Part shown: positions 9,071 through 18,326 of the stretch, piece after piece | How positions within the stretch are numbered: position 1 is the stretch's first letter | Layout of the letters: the number at the start of each line of letters is the position of its first letter | Source of the DNA: an uncultured Clostridia bacterium | GTDB taxonomy: Bacteria; Bacillota; Clostridia; Monoglobales; Monoglobaceae | Reading direction: 5' to 3' | Length of the DNA: 64,000 nt | NCBI GenBank assembly: GCA_910580105.1 | Contig: CAJTWN010000006.1 | Location: 13,412-77,411, forward strand | Position numbers and translations under genes: made by a program | The notes under the pieces: generated by a model | Database searches by the model: none | Told to the model about the DNA's origin: nothing | The model's input: only the letters and a program-made list of their open reading frames with translations

Positions 9071-9517
9071 TTGACCTTTTATAGTTTTTTGTCTTCTGTG
9101 CTCAGTTATGTTTTTACATTTATTATCTATTTGTTTATTTTTGGTGTTATCCGCCTGATTTATTTGGATGTAAAAAAAATGAGCCGGTTTGAGACAAACC
9201 ATGTAGAAGACGAAGAGTGTGCTGCACTCCGGCCGGTAAAGTCAAAGGTACAGGTCAGCAGTATGTTAAAACGGCGGTATAATATTTATGGATCAGCTGT
9301 TTTGGGCAGGAATAAGACTTGTGATATTGTGATTAAAGAGCAGTTTATATCCGGAGAACACCTGCGTATCTGGTATGAAGATGGTGACTGGGTTCTGGAG
9401 GATTTGGGAAGCCGGAACGGAACATTTGTAAATGGAATGCGGATTCGCGAACCGGTGATTATTGAGTCCCAGGATGAAATATCGGCGGGCGGCTTGAATT
9501 TCGTGTTTGAATTATAA
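9071..9517 (+). CDS. Membrane-anchored FHA-domain protein
   Basis: The protein has one N-terminal membrane segment (VLSYVFTFIIYLFIFGVIRL) and a C-terminal FHA domain, a phosphothreonine-binding module, with the usual landmarks GRNKTCDIVI, SGEHLRI and LGSRNGTFVNG. I place the start at TTG 9071 because GGGGTG lies about 6 nt before it; an ATG at 9047 in the same frame has no visible ribosome site. It is the first gene of an operon with a RodA/FtsW-type protein and a class B PBP. In Actinobacteria, FHA proteins sit beside rodA and pbpA and respond to Ser/Thr kinases, so a role in localising phosphorylated wall-synthesis partners is a reasonable inference. Confidence 0.85.
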   Translation: MTFYSFLSSVLSYVFTFIIYLFIFGVIRLIYLDVKKMSRFETNHVEDEECAALRPVKSKVQVSSMLKRRYNIYGSAVLGRNKTCDIVIKEQFISGEHLRIWYEDGDWVLEDLGSRNGTFVNGMRIREPVIIESQDEISAGGLNFVFEL

Positions 9518-9520
9518 CGA

Positions 9521-9646
9521 AACGAAAGATTTCTCCGTTTCTATAGGCGGCGGATTCTGCTTTCGTTTTTCTGCAGGCGTTTGTATGCCAGCAGAAACGT
9601 TGGATGATGGGCTTTCGGCCCATATTGAACAGAAAAGCATATGCAG
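9521..9646 (+). ncRNA. Candidate structured RNA, copy 2
   Basis: The outer stem AACGAAAG (9521-9528) / CTTTCGTT (9560-9567) encloses CTATAGGCGGCGG. It is followed by a CTGCAGGCG/TGCCAGCAG hairpin, AACGTTGGATGA, a GGGC/GCCC hairpin and ATATTGAA, matching copy 1 segment by segment. One G-U pair in the second hairpin favours the plus strand. It lies between the FHA gene and the ftsW/rodA gene, so it is inside the operon transcript. A further 6-bp hairpin CAGCGG/CCGCTG follows at 9644-9670. Confidence 0.55.
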
Positions 9647-9722
9647 CGGATAAATAGGACCTTGCCGCTGTAGAACTGATAAAACAGGAAATTTCCTTTT
9701 TGATAGGACTGAGGCGGTAACT

Positions 9723-10979
9723 ATGTCAAAATATAAATCATTGAGCTATCGGAAGCCGGCATATCTGTTAATGCTGATGAATCTTTTTGGGTTTGGGCTT
9801 CTGTTTGTTGCAAATAATTATAACCGCTATATTTTGTATATCGGCGCCGGTATTCTGGGGCTGTTTATTTTGATGTATGCCATTATTGTTATGGCGAAAA
9901 TGGGAGATAAATTTATCATGCTGATGGCCTGTATGCTGATTACCATCGGGGTGATGCTGCTTTGCAGAATCAATATTGACTTTGGAATCAAACAGATTAT
10001 GTGGGTTGCGGTTGGAGGCGTTATTTTCTTCATTACCTATGTTATTTATTATAATGTCCAATTTTGGAATAAGTTGTGGTTTTTGTATCTGGCACTGGGT
10101 GTTGGATTGTTTTTGTTTACACAATTGTTCGGAAGTACCATAAACGGTTCAAAGAATTGGGTGTCTTTGGCAAATGGAAAACTTACCTTTCAGCCCTCAG
10201 AAATCACAAAGATACTGTTCATTATGCTATTGTCCTGTTATTATTCCGGGGTGTGGAACAAGCCCTTCCTTTTTGTGAAGCCAAAGTGGATGACCTTTTT
10301 TGCCACCTATTTATTTATTGGATTTTTGGTATTGCAGCGTGACTGGGGTACGATGCTGGTCATGTTTGCGATCTATATCTTTATGATTTATGTGTATGAA
10401 AAGAGCTATAAATTCCTGTTGATGAATGTAGGAATGGCTTCGGTGGTTGCGTTTTTGGGGTATCAGTTTCTGTACCATATTCAGGTACGTGTCAGTACGT
10501 GGCTGGATCCCTGGGCGGATATCAGCGGCAAAGGTTATCAGATTACCCAATCCCTTTTTGCAATTGCTTCCGGGGGTTATTTCGGCAGAGGGATCGGCAA
10601 TGGTTCGCCGGGATATATTCCGGAAGTACATTCAGATTTTATTTTTGCGGCAGTATGCGAAGAAATGGGCGTATTTGGCGGTGCGGCTGTTATTCTGCTT
10701 TTCTTTTTGATTGCTTACCGATGCTTTAAAATTTCAATTACGACATCCGATCCGTTTGATAAATCGGTCAGCCTCGGCTTGACCCTTATGTTTGCCATTC
10801 AAACCTTTGTCATCGTGGGTGGTGTTATCAAGATGATCCCCCTTACAGGGATTACCCTTCCTTTTGTAAGTTATGGCGGTACCTCAATTGTGGTGAATTT
10901 TGCATCCCTTGGCATCATCCAAGCGATTTCTGCCAAAGAGGAGCGGCGGTTGGGAGGTGAACTGCATGAGAGAAAATAA
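9723..10979 (+). CDS. FtsW/RodA/SpoVE-family peptidoglycan glycosyltransferase
   Basis: SEDS proteins polymerise lipid II into glycan strands together with a partner class B PBP. This 418-residue protein has about ten hydrophobic segments and family motifs: NGSKNWVSL, the WLDPW loop, KGYQITQSLFAIASGG, HSDFIFAAVCEEMG and the closing LPFVSYGGTS. GAGGCGG precedes the ATG. The gene overlaps the downstream PBP gene by 14 bp, which fits production of a one-to-one SEDS-PBP pair. Sequence alone does not tell RodA (elongation) from FtsW (division) or SpoVE (spore cortex), so I give no symbol. Confidence 0.92.
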   Translation: MSKYKSLSYRKPAYLLMLMNLFGFGLLFVANNYNRYILYIGAGILGLFILMYAIIVMAKMGDKFIMLMACMLITIGVMLLCRINIDFGIKQIMWVAVGGVIFFITYVIYYNVQFWNKLWFLYLALGVGLFLFTQLFGSTINGSKNWVSLANGKLTFQPSEITKILFIMLLSCYYSGVWNKPFLFVKPKWMTFFATYLFIGFLVLQRDWGTMLVMFAIYIFMIYVYEKSYKFLLMNVGMASVVAFLGYQFLYHIQVRVSTWLDPWADISGKGYQITQSLFAIASGGYFGRGIGNGSPGYIPEVHSDFIFAAVCEEMGVFGGAAVILLFFLIAYRCFKISITTSDPFDKSVSLGLTLMFAIQTFVIVGGVIKMIPLTGITLPFVSYGGTSIVVNFASLGIIQAISAKEERRLGGELHERK

Positions 10980-12345
10980 ACGGATTATCCGTGTGTTGGT
11001 TGTGGTCTCTCTGATGTTTCTTGCACTTCTTACCTATTTGTTGTATTTTAATATGTTTGAAGCAAAGGAAGTGGCGTCCAATCCATATAACAAACGACAG
11101 TGGGAAGATGAAAAGTATGTTAAGCGCGGCAACATTTTTGATATAAATGGTGTTTTGCTGGCAGAAACTGTGGTGGACGGGGACAACCGTATCCGAAAAT
11201 ATCCCATGGGAAAGTTATATAGTCATGTGATCGGCTATTGTTCCAAGGTTTATGGAAAAAGCCAGCTGGAGATGGCCTATGATGATCAGCTTTTGGGTAA
11301 GGGAGACATAGCGATCAGCTTCAACGAACTGCGTTCCGGCTATGACCTCAATCTGACCATTGACAACGAATTACAGCGTTATGCCTATAATCAGCTGGAT
11401 GGCCGGCGCGGCGCGGTTGTGGCCATGGATCCGCAGACGGGGAAAATCTTGGCCATGGTCAGCCTTCCCGATTTCGATCCAACAGCGGCAAATTTGGAAA
11501 AAAACTGGAATACCATTGTAGAGCGGGAGGACAGCCCTTTGCTTGCACGTTCAACGCTGGGGCTTTATCCGCCGGGCTCAACCTATAAAATTGTGACGGC
11601 CGCTGCGGCATATGCCAATGGCAGGACAAATGAGACCTTTGAAGATAATGGCGTGTTTGAAAAAGAGGATGTGACCGTTTATAACTATGGAAAACAAAAA
11701 CATGGGACGCTGAATATGAAAGAGGCTTTTGAGGTATCGAGCAACTATGTCTTTTGTACACTGGGTTATGAATTGGGGGCAGAAACTGTCAGACAGGAGG
11801 CGGAGGCCTTCGGTATAAACAAAGAAATCTCTTTTGATATTCCAACGGCAAAAAGTCAGATCCAATATAAAAAGATGTCAAATATTGACGCTGCATTGGT
11901 GTCCATCGGCCAGGGTCAGCTATTGATGACCCCACTTCATGTTGCTATGATGGGAAGTGCAGTTGCCAATAAGGGAACGATGATGCGTCCGGTATTGGTT
12001 GATAAAGTGAAAACTTCTTCGGGGATCACCCTTTCGCAAAGTAAACCGGAAATTTTGTATAACTGTGTGACCGAAGAATGTGCCGCCTATGTGGATGAAT
12101 TAATGTGCGCGGTTGTGTCTCAGGGAACAGGAAAGTCGGCAAGAATTTCGGGGGTTACGGTGGCCGGAAAAACCGGTACGGCAGAGAACGAAACCGATCA
12201 GGATCATGCCTGGTTTGTCGGTTATGCGCCGGCAGAGAATCCACAGATCTGTGTGGCAGTGCTTCTGGAAAACGATGGCGGTGCCGGCGGAACCAACGCG
12301 GCGCCCATCGCAAGAAATGTGATGAGAAAATATTTGGGGAAATAA
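10966..12345 (+). CDS. Class B penicillin-binding protein (PbpA-type transpeptidase)
   Basis: This D,D-transpeptidase crosslinks peptidoglycan outside the membrane. The 459-residue protein has an N-terminal anchor (IRVLVVVSLMFLALLTYLLY), a short dimerisation region with KRGNIFDINGVLLAET, and a transpeptidase domain with all three catalytic motifs: STYK (Ser205, Lys208), SSN (258-260) and KTG (402-404). I chose ATG 10966 because GGGAGGTG precedes it; the ATG at 10900 lies deep inside the upstream gene. The 14-bp overlap with the SEDS gene indicates coupled translation. It resembles the short PbpA of Actinobacteria and Clostridia rather than long PBP2 proteins. A perfect terminator follows. Confidence 0.93.
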   Translation: MRENKRIIRVLVVVSLMFLALLTYLLYFNMFEAKEVASNPYNKRQWEDEKYVKRGNIFDINGVLLAETVVDGDNRIRKYPMGKLYSHVIGYCSKVYGKSQLEMAYDDQLLGKGDIAISFNELRSGYDLNLTIDNELQRYAYNQLDGRRGAVVAMDPQTGKILAMVSLPDFDPTAANLEKNWNTIVEREDSPLLARSTLGLYPPGSTYKIVTAAAAYANGRTNETFEDNGVFEKEDVTVYNYGKQKHGTLNMKEAFEVSSNYVFCTLGYELGAETVRQEAEAFGINKEISFDIPTAKSQIQYKKMSNIDAALVSIGQGQLLMTPLHVAMMGSAVANKGTMMRPVLVDKVKTSSGITLSQSKPEILYNCVTEECAAYVDELMCAVVSQGTGKSARISGVTVAGKTGTAENETDQDHAWFVGYAPAENPQICVAVLLENDGGAGGTNAAPIARNVMRKYLGK

Positions 12346-12357
12346 ATATTTGCCTAT

Positions 12358-12390
12358 GAAAAACCCACAGGAATCTCCTGTGGGTTTTTG
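12358..12390 (+). terminator. Rho-independent terminator after pbp
   Basis: AAAACCCACAGGA and TCCTGTGGGTTTT form a perfect stem with a very short loop and a T-run. It ends the FHA-SEDS-PBP operon. The next 214 bp, up to the convergent AraC gene, show nothing I can name. Confidence 0.95.
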
Positions 12391-12604
12391 TTATCATTGC
12401 AGAAAGAATGCAGGGCTCTGCACTTTGCTAAGGGGTCAGGGTTAAAGAGATCTGTACAAAGGATTGAGAGATCATTTTTGCGAAAATATAACGAAATGGA
12501 AGATGTCCCCACCTCTATAGACGGCGTGTTCCGCTTCTGTTTTTTTGTGGGTGAACAATCTGCCACCGAACTGCTGCATGAGGGTATTTCGGCTGCCGAT
12601 AAAA

Positions 12605-13489
12605 TTATTCCGAAGGTTTGTCTCGGAGACGAAGGCTTTCGCTGCGGTATTTGGCCGGTGTTGTCCCAACTAAGGTTTTAAATTGGGCGACAAAGTTACT
12701 TTTGCTTTTATAGCCTACATCATAAGAAATTTCAAACAGGGAGCGGCTGGTGGTTTGCAGAAGAATTTTTGCCTGATTAATCCGGTAGTTAATCAGATAT
12801 TCGTATGGGGTTACGCCCATTTGTTTTTTGAAAAGACGAATAAAATGATATTTTGATATTTTGATATGTTCGGTAATATCGTCAACATTGATGGGCAGGG
12901 CATAGTTTTTTTGCATGAAGAGGAGTGCATCGTGTATGTCTGCGTAATGGGTCACCGGATTGCCAAACTGCAAGGTCGAGCTGATTTTATGTGTGAGCAG
13001 ACAGGTGAGCATTTCAGAAATCTCGTTGGAAATGTTTGCAATGGAAATCAGGTCATTCCGCGGTGCCAGGACAGAGAGGCTGTCAAAATGGGCGCCGAAA
13101 GATTCTTCTGCGGGGAGCTGTATCGGGTGAATCCGGTCATCGTTGATATATTGCTCATAGTGATCCGCTCCTGTTCCGCCCAAATGAATCCATTGGCAGT
13201 GCCAGGGTGCTTCGGCTGTTTCGTACCGATGAAGAGAAAAACATCTGACGATGACGGCGCTTCCGGGAAGCAGCATTGTTTCACCATATTCAGTTCGCAG
13301 TTTTCCGCTGCCGGAGAGGGTGTAGAGAAGCTGGTATCCCTCTTTATTGTCCCGTTCTGTATAATAACCGGATTTGGAATAGAAATCACCAAACTCTGTC
13401 AAATAAAAAGGCATATCCTTTGCCGCATCGGTCTCGGTTGTGATTATCCAACGGGAACGCGGTTCAATATCCAAAGAATAGGAAAGCAT
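12605..13489 (-). CDS. AraC-family transcriptional regulator
   Basis: The 294-residue protein has an N-terminal cupin-like sensing region (LLYTLSGSGKLRTEYGE, PGSAVIVRCFSLHRYE) and a C-terminal pair of helix-turn-helix motifs at about 190-290, with NVDDITEHIKISKYHFIRLF and the signature ISYDVGYKSKSNFVAQFK. Such regulators usually control sugar use. The start at 13489 has GAGGTG 6 nt upstream; the in-frame GTG at 13498 is part of that ribosome site. Neighbours are mannose-6-phosphate isomerase, an RpiB-like isomerase and the rhamnose genes, so rhamnose or mannose control is likely but not shown. A terminator separates it from manA. Confidence 0.9.
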   Translation of the reverse strand: MLSYSLDIEPRSRWIITTETDAAKDMPFYLTEFGDFYSKSGYYTERDNKEGYQLLYTLSGSGKLRTEYGETMLLPGSAVIVRCFSLHRYETAEAPWHCQWIHLGGTGADHYEQYINDDRIHPIQLPAEESFGAHFDSLSVLAPRNDLISIANISNEISEMLTCLLTHKISSTLQFGNPVTHYADIHDALLFMQKNYALPINVDDITEHIKISKYHFIRLFKKQMGVTPYEYLINYRINQAKILLQTTSRSLFEISYDVGYKSKSNFVAQFKTLVGTTPAKYRSESLRLRDKPSE

Positions 13490-13676
13490 GTGTATCACCT
13501 CATACCTGTATTATAACGCGTATGTATATAAAAAGCAATATTTTGATATAAAAACGCAATATTTAGGATTGATGAAGAGGAAAATAGAGATTAAAATAAC
13601 ACAAAACACCGCAATTATTTGAAACATTGGTGTGAAATATGACGTGGTGTATATCCTTTGAAAAAGAAAGACAATA

Positions 13677-13704
13677 AAAAAGGCCCCCTGTTTCGGGAGC
13701 CTGC
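13677..13704 (-). terminator. Terminator after manA (minus strand)
   Basis: On the minus strand AGGCTCC and GGGGGCCT form a stem around CGAAACA, followed by TTTTTTAT. It lies directly downstream of the mannose-6-phosphate isomerase gene. Confidence 0.85.
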
Positions 13705-13713
13705 GGAAAAGAT

Positions 13714-14673
13714 TTATACATAAGAAAGAATGACTTCACATGTTCCTTCAATGGTATAGTCTGCATCCTGTGCCGGCAGGAAGATGCTGTCACCTTTTGT
13801 GACGGACAGGATGGTTTCACCCATGGTGAGAACGGCATTGCCTTCGGTAATAATTAAAGAGCGAAAGCTTGTGGTATCTGTGCGCAGAGCAGCGGAAGAC
13901 TGAATTTTCAGCCGGTGAACCGTGAAGTAATTACAAGAGGATAACACCTTGTCGGTATATCCGCCGCAGTTGGTTTCCGGTTTGCTGCCATTTTCAGTAT
14001 CTGCGGGACCTAAAGTAGAAACTTCAAGGGCTTTGGCGACATGCAGCTGTCTGGGATTGCCCTGGGCATCCCGGCGGTCATAATCATAAACGCGGTAGGT
14101 TGTATTGGAATTCTGTTGAATTTCACAGATGACGATTCCCTTTCCAATGGCATGGACGGTTCCGGATTTGATGAAAAAGACATCACCTTTTTCCACCGCA
14201 ACCTTGTTGAGTACATCCAAAATGGTGTTGTCTTCAATCTTTTGCTGGTACTCTTCCCGTGTGATTTCGCGGTTGAATCCATAATAGAGAGAGGCACCCT
14301 CTTCTGCTTCAAGAATATACCACATCTCGGTTTTACCATATTCCCCTTCGTTTTTGAGGGCATAGGCATCGTCGGGATGAACCTGGATGGATAGATTGTC
14401 CTTTGCGTCAATAAATTTAATCAGGATGGGAAAATAGTCGAATTTTTTGGCATTTGCGCCTAAAATATCTTCGCCGTGTTCTGCGATATAGGCGGAAAGC
14501 GTTTTGCCTTTGTCTGCGCCGGAAGCAACGATGCTCTGCCCGTCTTTGTGTGTGGAAAGCTCCCAGCTTTCTGCGACGATATCAAGGTCGCTTTGTTTGC
14601 CATATTCTGTTTTGAGTTTTGTACCGCCCCAAAGGTAATCTTTATAGGCCGGACTTAATTTAATTGGTTCCAT
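13714..14673 (-). CDS. manA: Mannose-6-phosphate isomerase, class I
   Basis: It interconverts mannose-6-phosphate and fructose-6-phosphate, linking mannose to glycolysis and GDP-mannose supply. The 319-residue protein opens with the typical LSPAYKDYLWGGTKL. It keeps zinc ligands in IQVHPDD, the Glu in KTEMWYILE, and the His in GTVHAIGKG, plus NSNTTYRVYDYDR. The length matches the short Bacillota class I enzymes (the yvyI/manA group). AAAGGAG precedes the ATG. It is flanked by terminators on both sides, so it looks like a single-gene unit among sugar genes. Confidence 0.93.
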   Translation of the reverse strand: MEPIKLSPAYKDYLWGGTKLKTEYGKQSDLDIVAESWELSTHKDGQSIVASGADKGKTLSAYIAEHGEDILGANAKKFDYFPILIKFIDAKDNLSIQVHPDDAYALKNEGEYGKTEMWYILEAEEGASLYYGFNREITREEYQQKIEDNTILDVLNKVAVEKGDVFFIKSGTVHAIGKGIVICEIQQNSNTTYRVYDYDRRDAQGNPRQLHVAKALEVSTLGPADTENGSKPETNCGGYTDKVLSSCNYFTVHRLKIQSSAALRTDTTSFRSLIITEGNAVLTMGETILSVTKGDSIFLPAQDADYTIEGTCEVILSYV

Positions 14674-14689
14674 ATAATAACTCCTTTCA

Positions 14690-14719
14690 AAAAAATGAAA
14701 AGGGGCAGAAGCCCCTTTG
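14690..14719 (-). terminator. Terminator after the RpiB-like gene (minus strand)
   Basis: AAAGGGGCT and AGCCCCTTT pair around a short loop, followed on the minus strand by a T-rich tract. It stands between the RpiB-like gene and manA. Confidence 0.85.
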
Positions 14720-14757
14720 ATTTTCAGTATACTGACAGATTCAATAAAGCAGAAAGG

Positions 14758-15396
14758 TTATGCAAGAATCCCTTTTATGTAGTCTGCAATTTCGGGTACC
14801 TGGCAGTTTGCAAAGAACAGGTCTTGGAATTTTTCGCCGCTGACAGCAGCTTTTAAGAAGTCCTGGTCAATGTTTTTGAGGATATACATAATATCCTGGT
14901 GGGTAATCTTTTTGACATCATCCAGTATCTTCTTGTTTCGCTGTTCAGGAACGGCACGCTCTCTGGGATAACCGAGGCCAAATTCTCCGGAAAACAGCTT
15001 TTCAAAAGTGTACTGGAGATTCAGTTCGCCGCCCCAGCCGAAACCTTGTGCATATGGCATTGCAATGGCATTTCCGTTGTTGACCTGCGAGAAAAGGTAG
15101 GCATCCAAAGAATTGGTTACATGTCCGCAGAGAACGCCGGGGAATGAATTACATGCAAGCATTGCGCCTTCGCCTGTACCGCAGCCGGTGATGACAAAGT
15201 CAACAGCCTTAGCGTTGAGAAGAATTGCGCTTAAAAGACCAACCTGTACATAGGTGAGCTGCGCATCGTCTTCTGCGCTGTACATGCCGAAGTTCAGCAC
15301 TTCATGGCCCATGGGTTCAACAACGGACTTCAATGTTGAACAAATCAGTTCGTTTTTTGCAGCCTGGGAATTTTCGTTGATTAATGCGATTTTCAT
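14758..15396 (-). CDS. RpiB/LacA/LacB-family sugar-phosphate isomerase
   Basis: The family interconverts aldose and ketose phosphates (ribose-5-P/ribulose-5-P or galactose-6-P/tagatose-6-P). The 212-residue protein shows the phosphate- and catalytic-loop motif VITGCGTGEGAMLACN with the expected Cys, and CGHVTNSLDAYLFSQVNNGNAIAMPY. It is about 60 residues longer than typical RpiB, with an extra helical C-terminus. Start ATG 15396 has AGGAGTG upstream; the in-frame GTG at 15405 lies within it. It is divergent from rhaB and shares the intergenic region with it. The substrate is not certain. Confidence 0.85.
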   Translation of the reverse strand: MKIALINENSQAAKNELICSTLKSVVEPMGHEVLNFGMYSAEDDAQLTYVQVGLLSAILLNAKAVDFVITGCGTGEGAMLACNSFPGVLCGHVTNSLDAYLFSQVNNGNAIAMPYAQGFGWGGELNLQYTFEKLFSGEFGLGYPRERAVPEQRNKKILDDVKKITHQDIMYILKNIDQDFLKAAVSGEKFQDLFFANCQVPEIADYIKGILA

Positions 15397-15462
15397 AATA
15401 AACACTCCTATCTTTATTTAAAAATTACGGTGTAATTTGCGGGTTAAAAGCTCCCTTAGACA

Positions 15463-15491
15463 AGTATAAGGGTTAAACGACTTTTTGTCAA
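15463..15491 (-). promoter_or_regulatory. SigA promoter for the RpiB-like gene (minus strand)
   Basis: Read on the minus strand, TTGACA (15491-15486) and TATACT (15468-15463) are 17 bp apart. The plus-strand rhaB gene starts 86 bp away in the opposite direction. Confidence 0.75.
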
Positions 15492-15576
15492 TCCCGGTTC
15501 CGTTTTTGGGAGAGAAAAAATGATATAGAAACCATGTTTGATTTAATTTTATAAGAAGCGAAATGGAGGAAATCAG

Positions 15577-16983
15577 ATGAATAAATATTATTTGGCAATT
15601 GATATTGGTGCATCCAGCGGACGGCATATTTTGGGCAGCTTGCAGGATGGCAAACTTGTCCTGGAAGAAATATACCGGTTTAAAAACGGTGTTGAAGAGA
15701 AAAACGGACATCTGTGCTGGAATTATGAGAACTTGTTTGCAGAGATCAAGAATGGTTTGCGAAAGTGTGCGGAGATCGGAAAGATTCCGGTCACAATGGG
15801 AATTGACACTTGGGGCGTTGACTTTGTCCTTCTGGATCAGGCGGATAAAATTCTTGGGGACACCATTGCTTATCGCGACAGCCGGACAGACGGCATTGAC
15901 GAAGCGGTTGAGGCGATCCTTTCCGCGGGGGAACTTTATCAGAAAACAGGCATACAAAAACAGATTTTCAATACAATTTATCAGTTGTATGCGGTGAAAA
16001 AAGAACATCCGGAATATCTTGAACAGGCGGAGACCTTTCTGATGGTGCCTGATTATTTTCACTTTTTGCTGACAGGGAAAAAAATGAATGAATATACCAA
16101 TGCCAGCACCACCGGAATGCTGCATGCAAAGCGGAAGGAATGGGATGCGGAAATCATTGAAAAGCTGGGATTTAAGAAGGCATTGTTTGGAACACTTTAT
16201 CCGCCCAAAACGGTGGTGGGCACGTTTGCAGATGCAATCAAGGAAGAGGTTGGTTTTGATTGTACAGTTGTTCTTCCGGCCACCCATGATACGGGGAGCG
16301 CAGTGCTTTCGGTTCCGATGAAGGGCAGTGACAGCATTTATATCAGTTCAGGCACATGGTCTTTGATGGGTGTCGAACAGACGGAACCAAATTGCAGTGA
16401 AGAGAGCCGGATGCAAAACATTACCAATGAAGGCGGAATTGATTATCGGTTCAGATATTTGAAAAATATCATGGGACTTTGGATTATACAATCCATAAAA
16501 AAGGAGTATAAAGACCGGTATTCTTTTAACGATTTAGAGCAGGCGGCAAGGGAATGTCAGGATTTTGCTTCGGTTGTGGATGTCAATGACAACTGTTTTT
16601 TGGCGCCGAAAAGTATGATCGGTGCAATTCAGGAATATTGCCGGGAGAAAGGGGGTCCTGTGCCTGAAACGGTGGGGGAAATCATGCAGTGTGCTTATCA
16701 GAGTCTGGCAAATTGCTATAAAGAGGCGGCGGCCTCCATTGAAAGCATGACGGGAAGAACATATGATAAAATCCGGATTGTTGGCGGCGGCTGCCAGGAT
16801 GATTATTTGAATTTGCTGACAGCAAGAACAACGGGAAAGACAGTATGCGCCGGTCCGGTGGAAGCAACGGCAATCGGTAACATTATGGCACAGATGCTCG
16901 GCGACGGTGCGGTTGCATCCATTGATGAGGCGCGTGCGTGCGTTGCGGAATCTTTTGCAATAAAGACCATTGAAAATAAATAA
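15577..16983 (+). CDS. rhaB: Rhamnulokinase
   Basis: It phosphorylates L-rhamnulose to rhamnulose-1-phosphate. The 468-residue FGGY-family kinase has the N-terminal ATPase loop YYLAIDIGASSGRHILG, MGIDTWGVDFVLLD, the rhamnulokinase-type ATHDTGSAV and ISSGTWSLMGVE, and the C-terminal RIVGGGCQDDYLNLLTA nucleotide site. GGAGG precedes the ATG. The rhamnose isomerase gene follows after 46 nt. No rhamnulose-1-phosphate aldolase or transporter gene is in the window, so the pathway is only partly encoded here. Confidence 0.94.
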   Translation: MNKYYLAIDIGASSGRHILGSLQDGKLVLEEIYRFKNGVEEKNGHLCWNYENLFAEIKNGLRKCAEIGKIPVTMGIDTWGVDFVLLDQADKILGDTIAYRDSRTDGIDEAVEAILSAGELYQKTGIQKQIFNTIYQLYAVKKEHPEYLEQAETFLMVPDYFHFLLTGKKMNEYTNASTTGMLHAKRKEWDAEIIEKLGFKKALFGTLYPPKTVVGTFADAIKEEVGFDCTVVLPATHDTGSAVLSVPMKGSDSIYISSGTWSLMGVEQTEPNCSEESRMQNITNEGGIDYRFRYLKNIMGLWIIQSIKKEYKDRYSFNDLEQAARECQDFASVVDVNDNCFLAPKSMIGAIQEYCREKGGPVPETVGEIMQCAYQSLANCYKEAAASIESMTGRTYDKIRIVGGGCQDDYLNLLTARTTGKTVCAGPVEATAIGNIMAQMLGDGAVASIDEARACVAESFAIKTIENK

Positions 16984-17029
16984 GCAGAGATAGCTTTATA
17001 AATAAGTGAGAAAACAGAAAGGATGAAAA

Positions 17030-18274
17030 ATGATGAGCAGATATGAAGAAGCGAAAAAAATGTTTGCAAAATATGGCGTAGATACCGATGCGGCCATTAA
17101 AACTCTGGAGGGAATCAAAATTTCTATTCATTGCTGGCAGGGTGATGATGTGATTGGGTTTGAAAATGCCGGTGAACTCAGCGGCGGAATTGCGGCGACA
17201 GGCAATTATCCGGGAAAGGCAAGAAATCCGGAAGAACTCTTGAAAGATTTTGATGTTGCCTTGTCCATGATTCCGGGGAAACATAAAATCAATATTCATG
17301 CAAGTTATCGTATCACCGATGAAAATGTTGACCGGGATGCACTGGAGCCAAAACACTTCCAGCCTTGGATTGACTATGCAAAAGAAAGAGGGCTTGGCAT
17401 TGACTTTAATCCGACCTTCTTTTCCCATCCAAAAGCAGAAGATAGCCTGACCCTTTCCAACCCGGATAAAGAAATTCGTGATTTCTGGATTCGCCACGGT
17501 AAGGCATCGAGAAAAATTGCGGCTTATATCGGCGAACAGCTGGGGATCCCCTGTGTCAATAACATATGGATTCCCGATGGTTATAAGGATATTCCGGCAG
17601 ATCGTTTGGGGCCGAGAAAAAGATTGAAAGCGTCACTGGACGAAATATTTTCTGTAAAGTATGATCCCAAATATATCATTGATTGTGTAGAATCCAAAGT
17701 GTTTGGTATCGGGCTGGAAGCGTATACGGTGGGTTCACATGAATTCTATATGAGTTATGCGGCGAAGAATGGAATTTGCTGTCTGCTGGATAACGGCCAC
17801 TATCATCCAACCGAGATGATATCTGATAAAATCCCGTCATTGCTTTTATTCTTTGATAAGATTCCTCTGCATGTTACCCGTCCAATGCGTTGGGACAGTG
17901 ACCATGTTGTTCTTTTGGATGATGAAATCAAAGAAATTGCGAAAGAAATTGTAAGAAATGATGCCCTTGACCGCGTGCTGATCGGACTTGACTATTTTGA
18001 CGCAAGTATCAACCGGATTGCCGCATGGGTCATCGGAACAAGAAATATGCAGAAGGCGCTTTTGCATGCACTGCTGCTTCCGTCCCAAAAGATGAAGGAA
18101 TTGCAGGACAGCGGGAATATGACCGAACTGATGATGTTGAATGAAGAGTTTAAGACCATGCCGTTGGGAGACGTCTGGGCATATTTCTGTGAAAAGAATG
18201 GTGTACAGAGCGGAACCGAATGGTATGAGAAAATCGAAAAATATGAGCAGGATGTTCTTTTGAAAAGAAACTAG
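17030..18274 (+). CDS. rhaA: L-rhamnose isomerase
   Basis: It converts L-rhamnose to L-rhamnulose with divalent metals. The 414-residue length is typical. Landmarks are [14 protein letters not shown], the metal-site regions [32 protein letters not shown] and [10 protein letters not shown], and [17 protein letters not shown] precedes ATG-ATG at 17030. With rhaB it forms a two-gene unit ended by a perfect terminator. The upstream AraC regulator at 12605-13489 is a candidate controller by location only. Confidence 0.95.
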   Translation: MMSRYEEAKKMFAKYGVDTDAAIKTLEGIKISIHCWQGDDVIGFENAGELSGGIAATGNYPGKARNPEELLKDFDVALSMIPGKHKINIHASYRITDENVDRDALEPKHFQPWIDYAKERGLGIDFNPTFFSHPKAEDSLTLSNPDKEIRDFWIRHGKASRKIAAYIGEQLGIPCVNNIWIPDGYKDIPADRLGPRKRLKASLDEIFSVKYDPKYIIDCVESKVFGIGLEAYTVGSHEFYMSYAAKNGICCLLDNGHYHPTEMISDKIPSLLLFFDKIPLHVTRPMRWDSDHVVLLDDEIKEIAKEIVRNDALDRVLIGLDYFDASINRIAAWVIGTRNMQKALLHALLLPSQKMKELQDSGNMTELMMLNEEFKTMPLGDVWAYFCEKNGVQSGTEWYEKIEKYEQDVLLKRN

Positions 18275-18275
18275 T

Positions 18276-18308
18276 CAAAAAGCTGTCCGATTGGACAGCT
18301 TTTTTTGT
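18276..18308 (+). terminator. Terminator after rhaA
   Basis: AAAAAGCTGTCC and GGACAGCTTTTT form a perfect stem with a GATT loop and a T-run. Confidence 0.95.
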
Positions 18309-18326
18309 GTATAGAACTTTCTATTG

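Noticed and set aside
13048..13516. Open frames opposite the AraC regulator
   Set aside because: The minus-strand AraC gene has a complete domain structure and ribosome site; the others are shadows.
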